Shown: one piece after another, positions 1 to 7,230 of the stretch | How the letters are laid out: each line of letters starts with the position of its first letter | Numbering within the stretch: the first letter of the stretch is position 1 | Source of the DNA: Spirochaetales bacterium | Lineage (GTDB): Bacteria > Spirochaetota > Spirochaetia > DTKZ01 | DNA length: 7,479 nt | Direction: 5' to 3' | Assembly: GCA_031280945.1 (NCBI GenBank) | Contig: JAITGB010000045.1 | Location: forward strand, 1 to 7,479 | The notes under the pieces: generated by a model | The model's input: only the letters and a program-made list of their open reading frames with translations | Told to the model about the DNA's origin: nothing | Database searches by the model: none | Made by a program: the position numbers and the translations under genes

Positions 1-1941
1 GAACATCCATGTTCCGTGGTTGGCCCTGTCCGCCGCGAGATAGGGGCGGTAGAGCGCATCATCGTACTGGAGGTAGGTCAGGGTTGTCCTCGCGCCTATG
101 CCGGGCCCCAAAATTCCCAGGGGCGTACGGAAACGGTAGCCCGTACCAAAACCCAGAGAAAAGTCCACCGCCTCGTAGCTCATCTTGTACTGGTTCGGCA
201 CTATGGCCGTGTTTCCTCCGGCGTATTCATAGTCGGTAACGAGGTTAAATCTGTCTATGTCCGCCGCCGAAGGCTTGCCGTCAGCCCCTACCCCGCCCCG
301 CCAGGGCTGGCCGTTACTGGCGTAGACGTACTCCCCCGTAAAAGGGTCGGGAAAAGCGTCAATGCCGGGCTTACTCCCCGTGTAAAGGGGCGCGAGTATA
401 TCCTGGGGAATACCCGAATACTGGGTATGGCGAATCGTAAAATCAAAGTTGCCCGACCACCTTTTGCCCAGAAGCCATTTTTCCAAAAAGTTAAAGGTGA
501 GGCTCTGCATAACAGGAGAAGCCGTAACATCTATACTGAACACCTGCCCCCTGCCGAAAAAGTTTCTGTCTGTCCAGCGGACATTCGCCGATACCGGAAA
601 GTCCGCGCTTCCGCCGAAGGCAAGACCGAACATGATTTCCGACATACTGGATTCTTCCACGTTAAAGATGAGGTCCATAAGGCCGTACGCGCTGCCTTCG
701 GGGGTTTCCACGTTTATATTGGAAAAATACTGGAGGTTGTAGAGGTTGTTCAGGCTCTCCATAATTTTTGATTTGCTGAAAATATCTCCGCTCTCCATGA
801 GAAGCTCGCGCTCTAAGACATAACTTTTTGTTTTCTTGTTGCCCCGGATAATGATATTTTCAATATGGGCCCGGTTACGTTCTGTTATCTCCACAATATA
901 GGAGACCGTACGCCGCAGCTCGTCCCGGACTTCCTGCCGCCGTATATCGTTAAAGATATAACCGTTTTCGGAGTACAGGTCTATGATTCTCTGATAATCC
1001 GCGTCAACGCGGGGAAGATTTATAGGACCCTCCGGCTTCACGCGCAGGGAATCGGAGAGGGTTTCGGTTGAAAAAAGCTGGTTTCCCTCAAAAGTCATTC
1101 CCCCGTACTGAAACTGGTTTCCCTCGCTTAAATAAATTGTCAGGGCAAGGTAGGTGCGTCCGTCCTCCTCGCTTACCTCCTCTTCCTTAAGAACATTGTC
1201 AACCTTTGCGTCTATGTAGCCCCTTTCCTTGTAGAAACTTTCGATTTTCCGCTTGTCTTCCTCAAAGGTCTGCTCGTTAAAAACTCCGGAGTTAAAAAAC
1301 CACTGCTCCCCGCTTTCCATTTGTCCTTTGAGGGTGCGGCTTGAGAACACATTGTTTCCCACAAACTGCAGGCTGCGTATTGTTGTCTGGTTTCCTTCCG
1401 TAATTTGGAAGATGACAATTTTTCGCTGGTTGCGTTCGTTGTCCTCGATAGAGCTTGTTACCTTGACCCCGGGAAAGCCTTTTTCCAGATAGTGTTTACG
1501 GACGGTTTCCTCGTCCATGAGAACCCGCGTCTTGTTCAGCATATCCCCGGTTTTTATCAGGATTTCTTCGCGCAGGGTGCCGGCGCTGATTTTTTTGTTT
1601 CCGGTAAAGCGTATTTCCCCTATTATGGGACGCTCCACAACCGTAAACTCTATCGTAACCGCCTCGTATGAACCCTCCGAGGGAAGGGAGGCGGGGGTAA
1701 CGCGCTCGAAGTAATCAAGAGCGTACAGGGTGCTTACCATTTCGTCCAAAAGCTCCTGAGAAAAACTCTTTCCCCTGTAGGGCTCAACAACGCCGTTGAC
1801 TTCGTTTGAGGACACCGTAACAAAGCCCTTAAAGGTTATGTTCTTTATGGTTTTTCCTATATACCACTCATCGCTGTCCTGGGCAAAACCGCACACCACA
1901 GCAAAAAACATAAAAGACAAAGCGAGGACGCTTTTGCGCAT
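1..1941 (-). CDS. bamA: BamA, outer-membrane protein assembly factor (Omp85 family), 3' end cut by the window
   Basis: I translated this frame from position 1941 to the window edge: 647 codons with no stop, so the C-terminal end (roughly 150-200 residues if family-sized) is missing. Residues 1-20 form a signal peptide (basic MRKS start, hydrophobic core, likely cut after GFA at residue 20). Five POTRA domains follow, at about 31-106, 107-187, 188-272, 273-357 and 358-431, each with the family pattern of a first strand ending in FxGN or RGN (FTGN, FVGN, FEGN, IRGN) and a later 'Y...GY/GF' segment. The barrel begins near 434 (EIMFGLAFGG, then RWTDRNFFGRGQ, typical of Omp85 strands 1-2). The conserved lid-lock RGF-type motif lies beyond the edge and cannot be checked. 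BamA folds and inserts beta-barrel proteins in the outer membrane. The ATG at 1941 is chosen because AGGAG sits five bases upstream and a signal peptide begins there. Residues 508-584 form an unusually long loop. It follows tamB by 75 bases and is probably co-transcribed. Confidence 0.95.
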   Translation of the reverse strand, partial: MRKSVLALSFMFFAVVCGFAQDSDEWYIGKTIKNITFKGFVTVSSNEVNGVVEPYRGKSFSQELLDEMVSTLYALDYFERVTPASLPSEGSYEAVTIEFTVVERPIIGEIRFTGNKKISAGTLREEILIKTGDMLNKTRVLMDEETVRKHYLEKGFPGVKVTSSIEDNERNQRKIVIFQITEGNQTTIRSLQFVGNNVFSSRTLKGQMESGEQWFFNSGVFNEQTFEEDKRKIESFYKERGYIDAKVDNVLKEEEVSEEDGRTYLALTIYLSEGNQFQYGGMTFEGNQLFSTETLSDSLRVKPEGPINLPRVDADYQRIIDLYSENGYIFNDIRRQEVRDELRRTVSYIVEITERNRAHIENIIIRGNKKTKSYVLERELLMESGDIFSKSKIMESLNNLYNLQYFSNINVETPEGSAYGLMDLIFNVEESSMSEIMFGLAFGGSADFPVSANVRWTDRNFFGRGQVFSIDVTASPVMQSLTFNFLEKWLLGKRWSGNFDFTIRHTQYSGIPQDILAPLYTGSKPGIDAFPDPFTGEYVYASNGQPWRGGVGADGKPSAADIDRFNLVTDYEYAGGNTAIVPNQYKMSYEAVDFSLGFGTGYRFRTPLGILGPGIGARTTLTYLQYDDALYRPYLAADRANHGTWMF

Positions 1942-1946
1942 ATATA

Positions 1947-1951
1947 CTCCT
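1947..1951 (-). promoter_or_regulatory. bamA ribosome binding site
   Basis: AGGAG on the minus strand, with five bases to the ATG at 1941. It is the only good Shine-Dalgarno sequence in the 75-base gap after tamB and fixes the bamA start. Confidence 0.8.
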
Positions 1952-2016
1952 GTGTATCTCCGCCGGGTCCTGTCCGGGGAGCTTGTCAAAATTTGTTCCT
2001 CTGACCCGCGCCCCTA

Positions 2017-5000
2017 CTACAAGGGGAATCTCCAGCGGAACGTAAAGGTATTGTCAAAAATAAACATCTCTTCAGGATGCTTGGGCATAATACTCCACTC
2101 CAGAAGAAAGAAGGGGGTTTTAAATTCGAGCATAACCTCCGCGTCAACAATCACTCCTCCGTAGACATCTTCCTCCCGCGCCAGAATGTCCTGCGCCCTG
2201 AACTGGAGCAGAAAATTCACGAACATATCGGAACCTATGTATTTTCCCAGAAAAACGCTGGTTTTATCAAGATACCGGCCAAAGGATGTGTTGTTGTCCT
2301 GCCTGCGCCTTTCCGACTCCTGCCTCTGCTCCTGGGGAGTAACAACCCCCTGCAGGAGGGTCTGCACGAGGTGGGTGCGCACGGAAAAAAGGTCAACGTG
2401 GAGAACATCCCGCACGTTTTTCTCGACAGTCTTTACAATGCCGATTTGGGCCAGAATATCACCCGTATAGGGGACTGTACTGGCGATGTTGATGGCCTGC
2501 TCCCCGCTCGTACCCAAAACGTTTCTGCCCAGGGCCGCGAGAATTTCCGAGTTCGTAAAGCCCGCATCGGACTCAAAGCGGGGCGAAAACTGGCTAAAGC
2601 GCGTATCGTCCGCTATAAGGTATATACGCACAAGGCCGTCCTCCGTATTTTCGCGCAGCTCCGCCCGCATGGTAAGGCGGGGGTCAAACGAACCCGCCCT
2701 CTCATCCAGCCGCACAAGGCCCTCGCGGATAAAAAAGCGCCTGTCGAACCAGAAAACCTCCCCGCCCCGCAGTTGTATATCTCCCTGAAGCTGAAAATCC
2801 GAAGTTTCCTCGTTAAAGGAGAGATGTATCTTTTCCCCCATGTTGGCAAAGGTCTGGAGTATGGGCATACCGAAAATACGCCAGTTAAATTCCACGGAGC
2901 GGCCTGTCTCCATCCACATATTTACGGCGGTGTACCACTGCTTCTGCCCCTGGGCAGGACGGGGAGAAGCGTCCTGCATGGCAATCACCACGTTTGAACC
3001 CCTGATGTCTCCGGCTATGTTGATGAGGCGGTTCTCCGCCTCAATGTTGATGATGCCCTGAGCTATTCCGTTTACGTCAACGCCGTTAAAATTATTCACG
3101 ATATGGACTCCCGGAGAACCGGCGGTATCGACCGTGAGGGAAAAACGGGAGGGAATCCAGTGGTCAAGCTCAAAAAGCCCGCTCACCATAGCCGAACCGC
3201 TGCCCGCGGGGACGAACATGGGCGGCAGGGAGAATTCTTTTTCGCGGAAAAGGAGGTTTCCCTCCCAGGGGCCCAGCTTGTCGGGCATAAGAACAAGGTT
3301 TGCATACCCCCTGTGTACCGCCACCGTTCCGTAAATCTCCGGGTCGCCGGCCGGCCCGAATATGCGGAGGTTTCCCGAAGCATCGCCTGCGGTAAGCTGC
3401 AGAACCCCGAAATCAAAGAGCCAGCTAAAGTCCTCCACGCGGAAGGAAATCTTGTTGATGTTCGCTTCGAGTATCCCGTCCGCGAAACGGCCCTCGGTCT
3501 CAAAGGTAACGGGAAAAGGCTCTTTGACTATCAGGGAAAACTCTCCCGATTCAAGGACGCGCCCCTCCACGGACTCGTTGGAACCCCCGCTTACGAGGAG
3601 GCTGTCCTTCTCCTTGCGGACGAGAAAATTCCAGTCGCGGAATCTCGGCGCCACAAGGTTGGAATTTGTGGAAAACCGGAGGCCGCCCGCTATGTCCAGA
3701 GCCAGAAGCCGCGTAAAAAGCGCCTCGCCCCCGGCGGTTTCCGTTTGATTTTCAAGCCCGCTGAGCGTAATATTACTGTACAGGGCCCAGGTAATCACCT
3801 CCCCCTTCTTGTCGGGGGCGTCCTTGTGTACGAGCGAGGACAGATTGAAAAAGCCGTTTTTGATGGAGTAATCAAGCCGCGTATTGTCTATTCTGAAATT
3901 GGTAAAAGCCGCGTCCAGAGTGGAAATAACAAGGGCATCGTTTTTCAGGCTGCCCGCGAGACTGAGGGAAGCGGGCTTTCCCTGAACGCTGAGGGCAGTC
4001 GTATCAAGGCGCAGGGAAGCCTCAGGCTTTCCGTCCGCAAACGAAAATTTCAGGGAAACGCCCGCAAGACCCGCGGCGATTTTGGTAAAACGCTGCACAG
4101 GAGAGTTTACCGCCGTCAAAGTACCGGATAATATCGCGTTCTCGTAGAGCAGGGTAAGTATATAGTTTTCCCCCTCATCGCCGGAGAGATTAAAATTCGT
4201 GTACATATTCAGGGGAGAAATACCGTAGGACACATCGCCCCCGCCCCGAAGCGTAGAAACCGAATCCTTATAGGTAAAATCCCGCACAAAACCCTTGCCC
4301 GGCTCAATTTCCGCCGCAAAACTCATTGCCGCGGCGATGTGCGGCGAGGGCGCGAAGTTTTCGATTTGGACTATGTTCGTCCTGACCTGCCACGCATCCT
4401 GCCCGGCGTAGGTAAAATCAAGGCGCGCGGTAAGCCGCATAACATCGTACAGGCCGGGTATGGGGAAATCCGTAAAGGTAAAAGCTCCGGCATAGCCCCC
4501 CTCCTCCCGCCGCGCGAGGTCCAGGGTGAGGCCGTAGGTTCCCTCCACATGCAGGGCTCCCTCCGCGTCAAAAGTACCCGCGAGGGTGTAGGGTATATCC
4601 ATAACGCTTAAGTCAGCGGCAAAGGCAAGAGCGCCGTCATCAAGAATATTCCCCCGAGCGTTCCCCCTTCCTCTCCACGCGTCCCAGCGCAAATCCCACT
4701 GCCGTATTTCCCAGCGCTTCGCCTCGTAGCGAGCCGAAAGATTCACGCGGTGGTCCTCCCTGCCCTCTTCGCGGAAAAGGCTGAACTTGGGAATATCTAC
4801 CGATAGTGTTCCGGGCCCCGCTTCCCCAAAAAAAGCGCCGCTCATTTTGAGGCTTGAATCAGTAAGCGCGGGAGCAAGTGATGCAAAGTTTTCGCTGCCC
4901 GAAAAAAAGTTTTCAAACGGCGTTTTCATATCCCGCGCCGGCACGTTTTTTAGGGTAACGTAAAACTCGCGGGGCGCCTTTCCCCCACGAGGCAGAAGGA

Positions 5001-6453
5001 ACAAAACCCGCGCGCTTGAGTTTTCGGTTTCCCCGGAAGCAAAGCCGATGTTTCCCGTAAAAATGAAGTTCTTCGCCGACTTTTCCATACGCAGGGACAA
5101 GCCGCTGTACACGCTCCCCCCCCAGCTTATGTTTTTTCCCGAAACGCTCACGCCCCGCGGGTCGCGCTCAATGCGGAGATTCGCGCTTAAAGGCACAGGG
5201 CCCTGGAGGGTAAGCCCCCGCAGGCTGAGATTCCCCTGCGGATAGAAGCTGTCCACGAGGAGGTCTCCCGTAAAGACAGCGCTGCCGTAGCCTCCGGCCA
5301 CGGTGAGGGGCGCGAAAACAACTCTGTCCTGCGTACCATGCGCCGAACCGGAAAAATTGGCAGTCTGGGTAACAAGGGAATTCTTGACGCTGCCGTCAAA
5401 ACTTACGCTGTAGTCAAGCTCTCCGCCCGCAAGGTTGTAGACCGCGCTCCCCCGTGAAGTGAGGCTCATTCCCAGCCATTCGTTGAGGCGGGCAAATTCC
5501 CCCTTCAGGGTTACAAGGGATGAGGGCCTGAAACGCTCGGAAAAAAAATCAAGTTTTAGCTCGCCTTCCTCCCTCGTGTAGGCCAGGGAAAAATCCAGAG
5601 GCGCCCTGTCCTGAATTTTCCGCACAGAGAAAGCCTCCGGCGAAAAAGACACATGAAAAACCTGCCTCTTCGCGTCAAAAATGTTCGTTGAAAGCTGGGA
5701 CAGCCCCAGAGTAAGCTCGCCGGAATCGTAGGAAGAGCGGACAAGGCCCCTCACGGACATAACAGTTTCCGCCCTGCGCAGAAGGCCCGCCTCTCTGTGT
5801 CCCGTATAGGAAAGCTGGCTCTTCAGCCGTATATCGTAGTCCCCGCCCTCGGGCCGGGCCTGAAAAAACATCTTGTCCGCGAAAAACTCATCGTCTCCCG
5901 CCAAAACATGCAGGGAAATATTGCGCCCGGTAATTCTCCCCAGCCCCCCCCCACGCGCGTCCGCGCTCGCGGAACCGCCCGCGGCAGCTCCGCCCTCCCC
6001 CTCCCGCGAACCGGAAAAAAAGCGCACAAGAGCCTCGTCCTTGCGCGTATCGATGTCAAGGACAGCGTTTTCCAGCACAATTTCGCGCAGGGCTCTGTCC
6101 ACCCCTCCAAGTACAAGCTGCCCCAGACTGTAGTGGATTTCCAGCCGGCGCGCATCAAGAAGCGCGCCGGACATATCATGGTTCCACACCTTGAGCCCGC
6201 GAATCTCAATAGCGGAAAAAAGAGACGGCGAAACCGACTCGTAGGAGATTTTGCAGGCAATGCGCTCCTCAAGGCCCGAGACCAGGTAGTCTTTGAGGAG
6301 CAGCATCTTCTCCTCGATTTTCCTCTGTACCGGAGGCGAAAAAAACACAGCCCCACCCACGGCGCACACGAGAAAAAGCCATGAAAAGAGTCTTTTTAGG
6401 TACTCCGGCAACTGAATGGACTTAACCTCCGCATCTCCTGTAGAATGTATCAC
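2017..6453 (-). CDS. tamB: TamB-like envelope bridge protein (TamB/DUF490, AsmA-like superfamily)
   Basis: A 1478-codon gene ending in TAG at 2017-2019, longer than E. coli TamB (about 1260). Residues 19-39 form one hydrophobic N-terminal membrane anchor (LKRLFSWLFLVCAVGGAVFF), leaving the rest periplasmic. Residues 147-171 are a Gly/Ala/Ser linker encoded across a nine-G run. Most of the remainder is alternating hydrophobic-polar beta-strand sequence with many Asn/Gly turns, as expected for the hydrophobic-groove fold of TamB/YhdP-type proteins. The TamB C-terminal domain is recognisable: GDIQLRGGEV near 1224, FDRRFFIREG near 1236, FDPRLTM, then TNSEILAALGRN at 1300-1311. Near 1398 comes FLGKYIGSDMFVNFLLQF, and the protein ends in FTFRWRFPL. 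The family links the inner membrane to an Omp85 barrel and helps outer-membrane protein assembly or lipid transport; here the partner is likely the adjacent BamA. The start is uncertain: GTG at 6453 follows an in-frame TAG two codons upstream and has only AGGG almost touching it; TTG at 6411, with GGAGG 14 bases upstream, is an alternative that keeps the anchor. Confidence 0.92.
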   Translation of the reverse strand: MIHSTGDAEVKSIQLPEYLKRLFSWLFLVCAVGGAVFFSPPVQRKIEEKMLLLKDYLVSGLEERIACKISYESVSPSLFSAIEIRGLKVWNHDMSGALLDARRLEIHYSLGQLVLGGVDRALREIVLENAVLDIDTRKDEALVRFFSGSREGEGGAAAGGSASADARGGGLGRITGRNISLHVLAGDDEFFADKMFFQARPEGGDYDIRLKSQLSYTGHREAGLLRRAETVMSVRGLVRSSYDSGELTLGLSQLSTNIFDAKRQVFHVSFSPEAFSVRKIQDRAPLDFSLAYTREEGELKLDFFSERFRPSSLVTLKGEFARLNEWLGMSLTSRGSAVYNLAGGELDYSVSFDGSVKNSLVTQTANFSGSAHGTQDRVVFAPLTVAGGYGSAVFTGDLLVDSFYPQGNLSLRGLTLQGPVPLSANLRIERDPRGVSVSGKNISWGGSVYSGLSLRMEKSAKNFIFTGNIGFASGETENSSARVLFLLPRGGKAPREFYVTLKNVPARDMKTPFENFFSGSENFASLAPALTDSSLKMSGAFFGEAGPGTLSVDIPKFSLFREEGREDHRVNLSARYEAKRWEIRQWDLRWDAWRGRGNARGNILDDGALAFAADLSVMDIPYTLAGTFDAEGALHVEGTYGLTLDLARREEGGYAGAFTFTDFPIPGLYDVMRLTARLDFTYAGQDAWQVRTNIVQIENFAPSPHIAAAMSFAAEIEPGKGFVRDFTYKDSVSTLRGGGDVSYGISPLNMYTNFNLSGDEGENYILTLLYENAILSGTLTAVNSPVQRFTKIAAGLAGVSLKFSFADGKPEASLRLDTTALSVQGKPASLSLAGSLKNDALVISTLDAAFTNFRIDNTRLDYSIKNGFFNLSSLVHKDAPDKKGEVITWALYSNITLSGLENQTETAGGEALFTRLLALDIAGGLRFSTNSNLVAPRFRDWNFLVRKEKDSLLVSGGSNESVEGRVLESGEFSLIVKEPFPVTFETEGRFADGILEANINKISFRVEDFSWLFDFGVLQLTAGDASGNLRIFGPAGDPEIYGTVAVHRGYANLVLMPDKLGPWEGNLLFREKEFSLPPMFVPAGSGSAMVSGLFELDHWIPSRFSLTVDTAGSPGVHIVNNFNGVDVNGIAQGIINIEAENRLINIAGDIRGSNVVIAMQDASPRPAQGQKQWYTAVNMWMETGRSVEFNWRIFGMPILQTFANMGEKIHLSFNEETSDFQLQGDIQLRGGEVFWFDRRFFIREGLVRLDERAGSFDPRLTMRAELRENTEDGLVRIYLIADDTRFSQFSPRFESDAGFTNSEILAALGRNVLGTSGEQAINIASTVPYTGDILAQIGIVKTVEKNVRDVLHVDLFSVRTHLVQTLLQGVVTPQEQRQESERRRQDNNTSFGRYLDKTSVFLGKYIGSDMFVNFLLQFRAQDILAREEDVYGGVIVDAEVMLEFKTPFFLLEWSIMPKHPEEMFIFDNTFTFRWRFPL
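5116..5123 (-). repeat. Run of eight G in tamB coding strand
   Basis: Eight C on the plus strand, read as TGG GGG GGG (Trp444-Gly445-Gly446). A second mononucleotide run in the same gene, in frame as shown. Confidence 0.88.
5944..5952 (-). repeat. Run of nine G in tamB coding strand
   Basis: The plus strand shows nine C in a row, read on the coding strand as three GGG codons (Gly168-170) in the low-complexity linker after the membrane anchor. I traced both shifted frames: losing one G gives a TGA at 5823-5825 (a product of about 209 residues), and gaining one G gives a TGA at 5888-5890. The length shown keeps tamB open. Slippage is inference. Confidence 0.9.
6417..6446 (+). promoter_or_regulatory. 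Possible sigma-70 promoter for tmk
   Basis: TGGACT at 6417-6422 (4 of 6 to TTGACA), an 18-base spacer, then TAGAAT at 6441-6446 (5 of 6 to TATAAT). Transcription would start near 6453 and give a leader of about 28 bases before the tmk ATG. The elements lie inside the tamB 5' coding end, which the 27-base gap between the divergent genes makes almost unavoidable. Prediction by eye only. Confidence 0.4.
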
Positions 6454-6464
6454 ACCCTACGCAT

Positions 6465-6471
6465 AAAAGGA
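6465..6471 (+). promoter_or_regulatory. tmk ribosome binding site
   Basis: AAAAGGA lies nine bases before the ATG at 6481. The in-frame ATG at 6445 has no purine-rich sequence upstream, so this site decides the start in favour of 6481. Confidence 0.65.
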
Positions 6472-6480
6472 ACCTGCCGC

Positions 6481-7104
6481 ATGAATATTCGCCCGGAAAT
6501 TCTCAAAAACTTCATGGTTCTGGAGGGCCTGGACGGAGCCGGAACAACGACCCAGGCTCATCTCCTTCTGGAGCGCTGCGCCAGAGTAGGCCGCGCCGCC
6601 CACCTGACGCAGGAACCCACCAAGAACCCCATCGGCCAGTGCATACGCAGCATCCTGAAAGGCCGCACCCCCGCGAAGCCCGAAACCCTCGCCTATCTTT
6701 TTGCCGCGGACAGAAACGAACACCTCTACGGCCCCGGCGGAATCGCGGAGGAAGCCCAAAAAGGCCGCCTCGTCATCTGCGACCGCTACCTTTTCTCCTC
6801 CCTCGCCTACCAGTCCGTTGACTGCGGCGAACGCCTCGTCCGGCGCCTCAACAAAACCTTCCCCCTGCCCGAGTTCCTCGTCTACCTCGACATAGTTCCC
6901 GCCGAAGGCGAAAAACGCCTCTCCTCCCGCAACGAACGCGAAATCTTCGAGTACCAGGCCTTTCAGGAAAAAGCCGCCGCCGTGTACGGCAAAATCCTCA
7001 CCGGGTTCTCCGCAAGCGGCATGAAAATCCTTTGCATAGACGCGGGCGAAGCTCCAGAAGTTATTCACGAAAAAATTTGGCAGGTGATAGAAGGGCAAAA
7101 GTGA
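6481..7104 (+). CDS. tmk: Thymidylate kinase (dTMP kinase) with an altered P-loop
   Basis: The gene encodes 207 residues, normal length for bacterial TMK, which transfers phosphate from ATP to dTMP to make dTDP in the cytoplasm. Landmarks in order: FMVLEGLDGAGTTTQ at 11-25 (P-loop region); TQEPTKNPIG at 43-52 (the TREPGGTPLG segment, with E45 and P46 kept); FAADRNEH at 74-81 (the FAADRxxH dTMP-binding helix); ICDRYLFSSLAYQS at 99-112 (the DRxxxSxxAYQ motif); VYLDIVPAEGEKRLSSRNEREIFE at 134-157 (the LID with basic residues R146, R150, R153). The usual P-loop is GxDGxGKTTQ; here position 22 is Thr (codon ACA, 6544-6546) instead of Lys, one base from AAA. All other motifs are intact and the frame is open, so this is not obviously a decayed gene. 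It diverges from tamB across a 27-base gap. ATG 6481 is preferred over the in-frame ATG 6445 because of its ribosome binding site and because 6445 would add a non-conserved tail. Confidence 0.95.
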   Translation: MNIRPEILKNFMVLEGLDGAGTTTQAHLLLERCARVGRAAHLTQEPTKNPIGQCIRSILKGRTPAKPETLAYLFAADRNEHLYGPGGIAEEAQKGRLVICDRYLFSSLAYQSVDCGERLVRRLNKTFPLPEFLVYLDIVPAEGEKRLSSRNEREIFEYQAFQEKAAAVYGKILTGFSASGMKILCIDAGEAPEVIHEKIWQVIEGQK

Positions 7105-7121
7105 GGAAGACTCAGGGCGCA

Positions 7122-7148
7122 TTTTTTACGGCCTGCGGCCGTAAAAAA
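7122..7148. repeat. Perfect 12-bp palindrome with T tract before and A tract after
   Basis: TTTTTTACGGCC, loop TGC, GGCCGTAAAAAA. It starts 17 bases after the tmk stop, where a terminator would be expected. On either strand the U run precedes the GC stem and the A run follows it, the reverse of a rho-independent terminator, so termination is not supported by the usual rule. Confidence 0.9.
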
Positions 7149-7168
7149 CCGGGCTTTGCGGGGCTTCG

Positions 7169-7191
7169 GTCTTTGCGCGAAGCGCAAAGAC
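7169..7191. repeat. Perfect 10-bp palindrome with GAA loop
   Basis: GTCTTTGCGC, loop GAA, GCGCAAAGAC. The centre contains GCGAAGC, a sequence known to form an unusually stable DNA mini-hairpin. Its last 18 bases but one recur at 7263-7280. Confidence 0.9.
7173..7190 (+). repeat. 18-base direct repeat, copy 1
   Basis: TTGCGCGAAGCGCAAAGA, identical to 7263-7280, with the starts exactly 90 bases apart. This copy sits within the 10-bp palindrome. Confidence 0.9.
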
Positions 7192-7195
7192 ACCA

Positions 7196-7216
7196 GCGGT
7201 TCGCTCCGCGAACCGC
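7196..7216. repeat. Perfect 9-bp palindrome with TCC loop
   Basis: GCGGTTCGC, loop TCC, GCGAACCGC, only four bases after the previous palindrome, so the two could stack in RNA or extrude together in DNA. Confidence 0.9.
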
Positions 7217-7230
7217 AAGTCCCCTCCAAT

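Noticed and set aside
1888..1896. Cys17 in the BamA signal peptide as a possible lipoprotein cysteine
   Set aside because: The residue before it is Val, which does not fit a lipobox (needs Gly, Ala or Ser), and a signal peptidase I site follows at GFA.
1984..1989. TTGACA on the minus strand upstream of bamA, a perfect -35 match
   Set aside because: At 16-18 bases downstream the sequence is GC-rich with no -10 element; the nearest weak match (GATACA, 1953-1958) is 25 bases away.
2011..2026. Small hairpin (CCCCT/AGGGG) across the tamB stop codon
   Set aside because: Only five pairs, no U run, and it lies between two genes expected to share a transcript; chance is likely.
2077..4131. Long plus-strand open frames (2077-2997 and 3103-4131) opposite tamB
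   Set aside because: They lie wholly antisense to a gene with clear family motifs, have no recognisable domains or ribosome binding sites, and arise from G+C-rich codon use.
5541..5548. Run of eight A (T on the coding strand) in tamB
   Set aside because: Runs of A or T of this length are common around Phe/Lys codons here and are less tied to phase variation in treponemes than G runs.
6457..7122. 221-codon minus-strand frame covering all of tmk
   Set aside because: A shadow of tmk: its C-rich third positions remove stops from the opposite frame. The peptide is Gly/Ala/Phe-rich and resembles no family.
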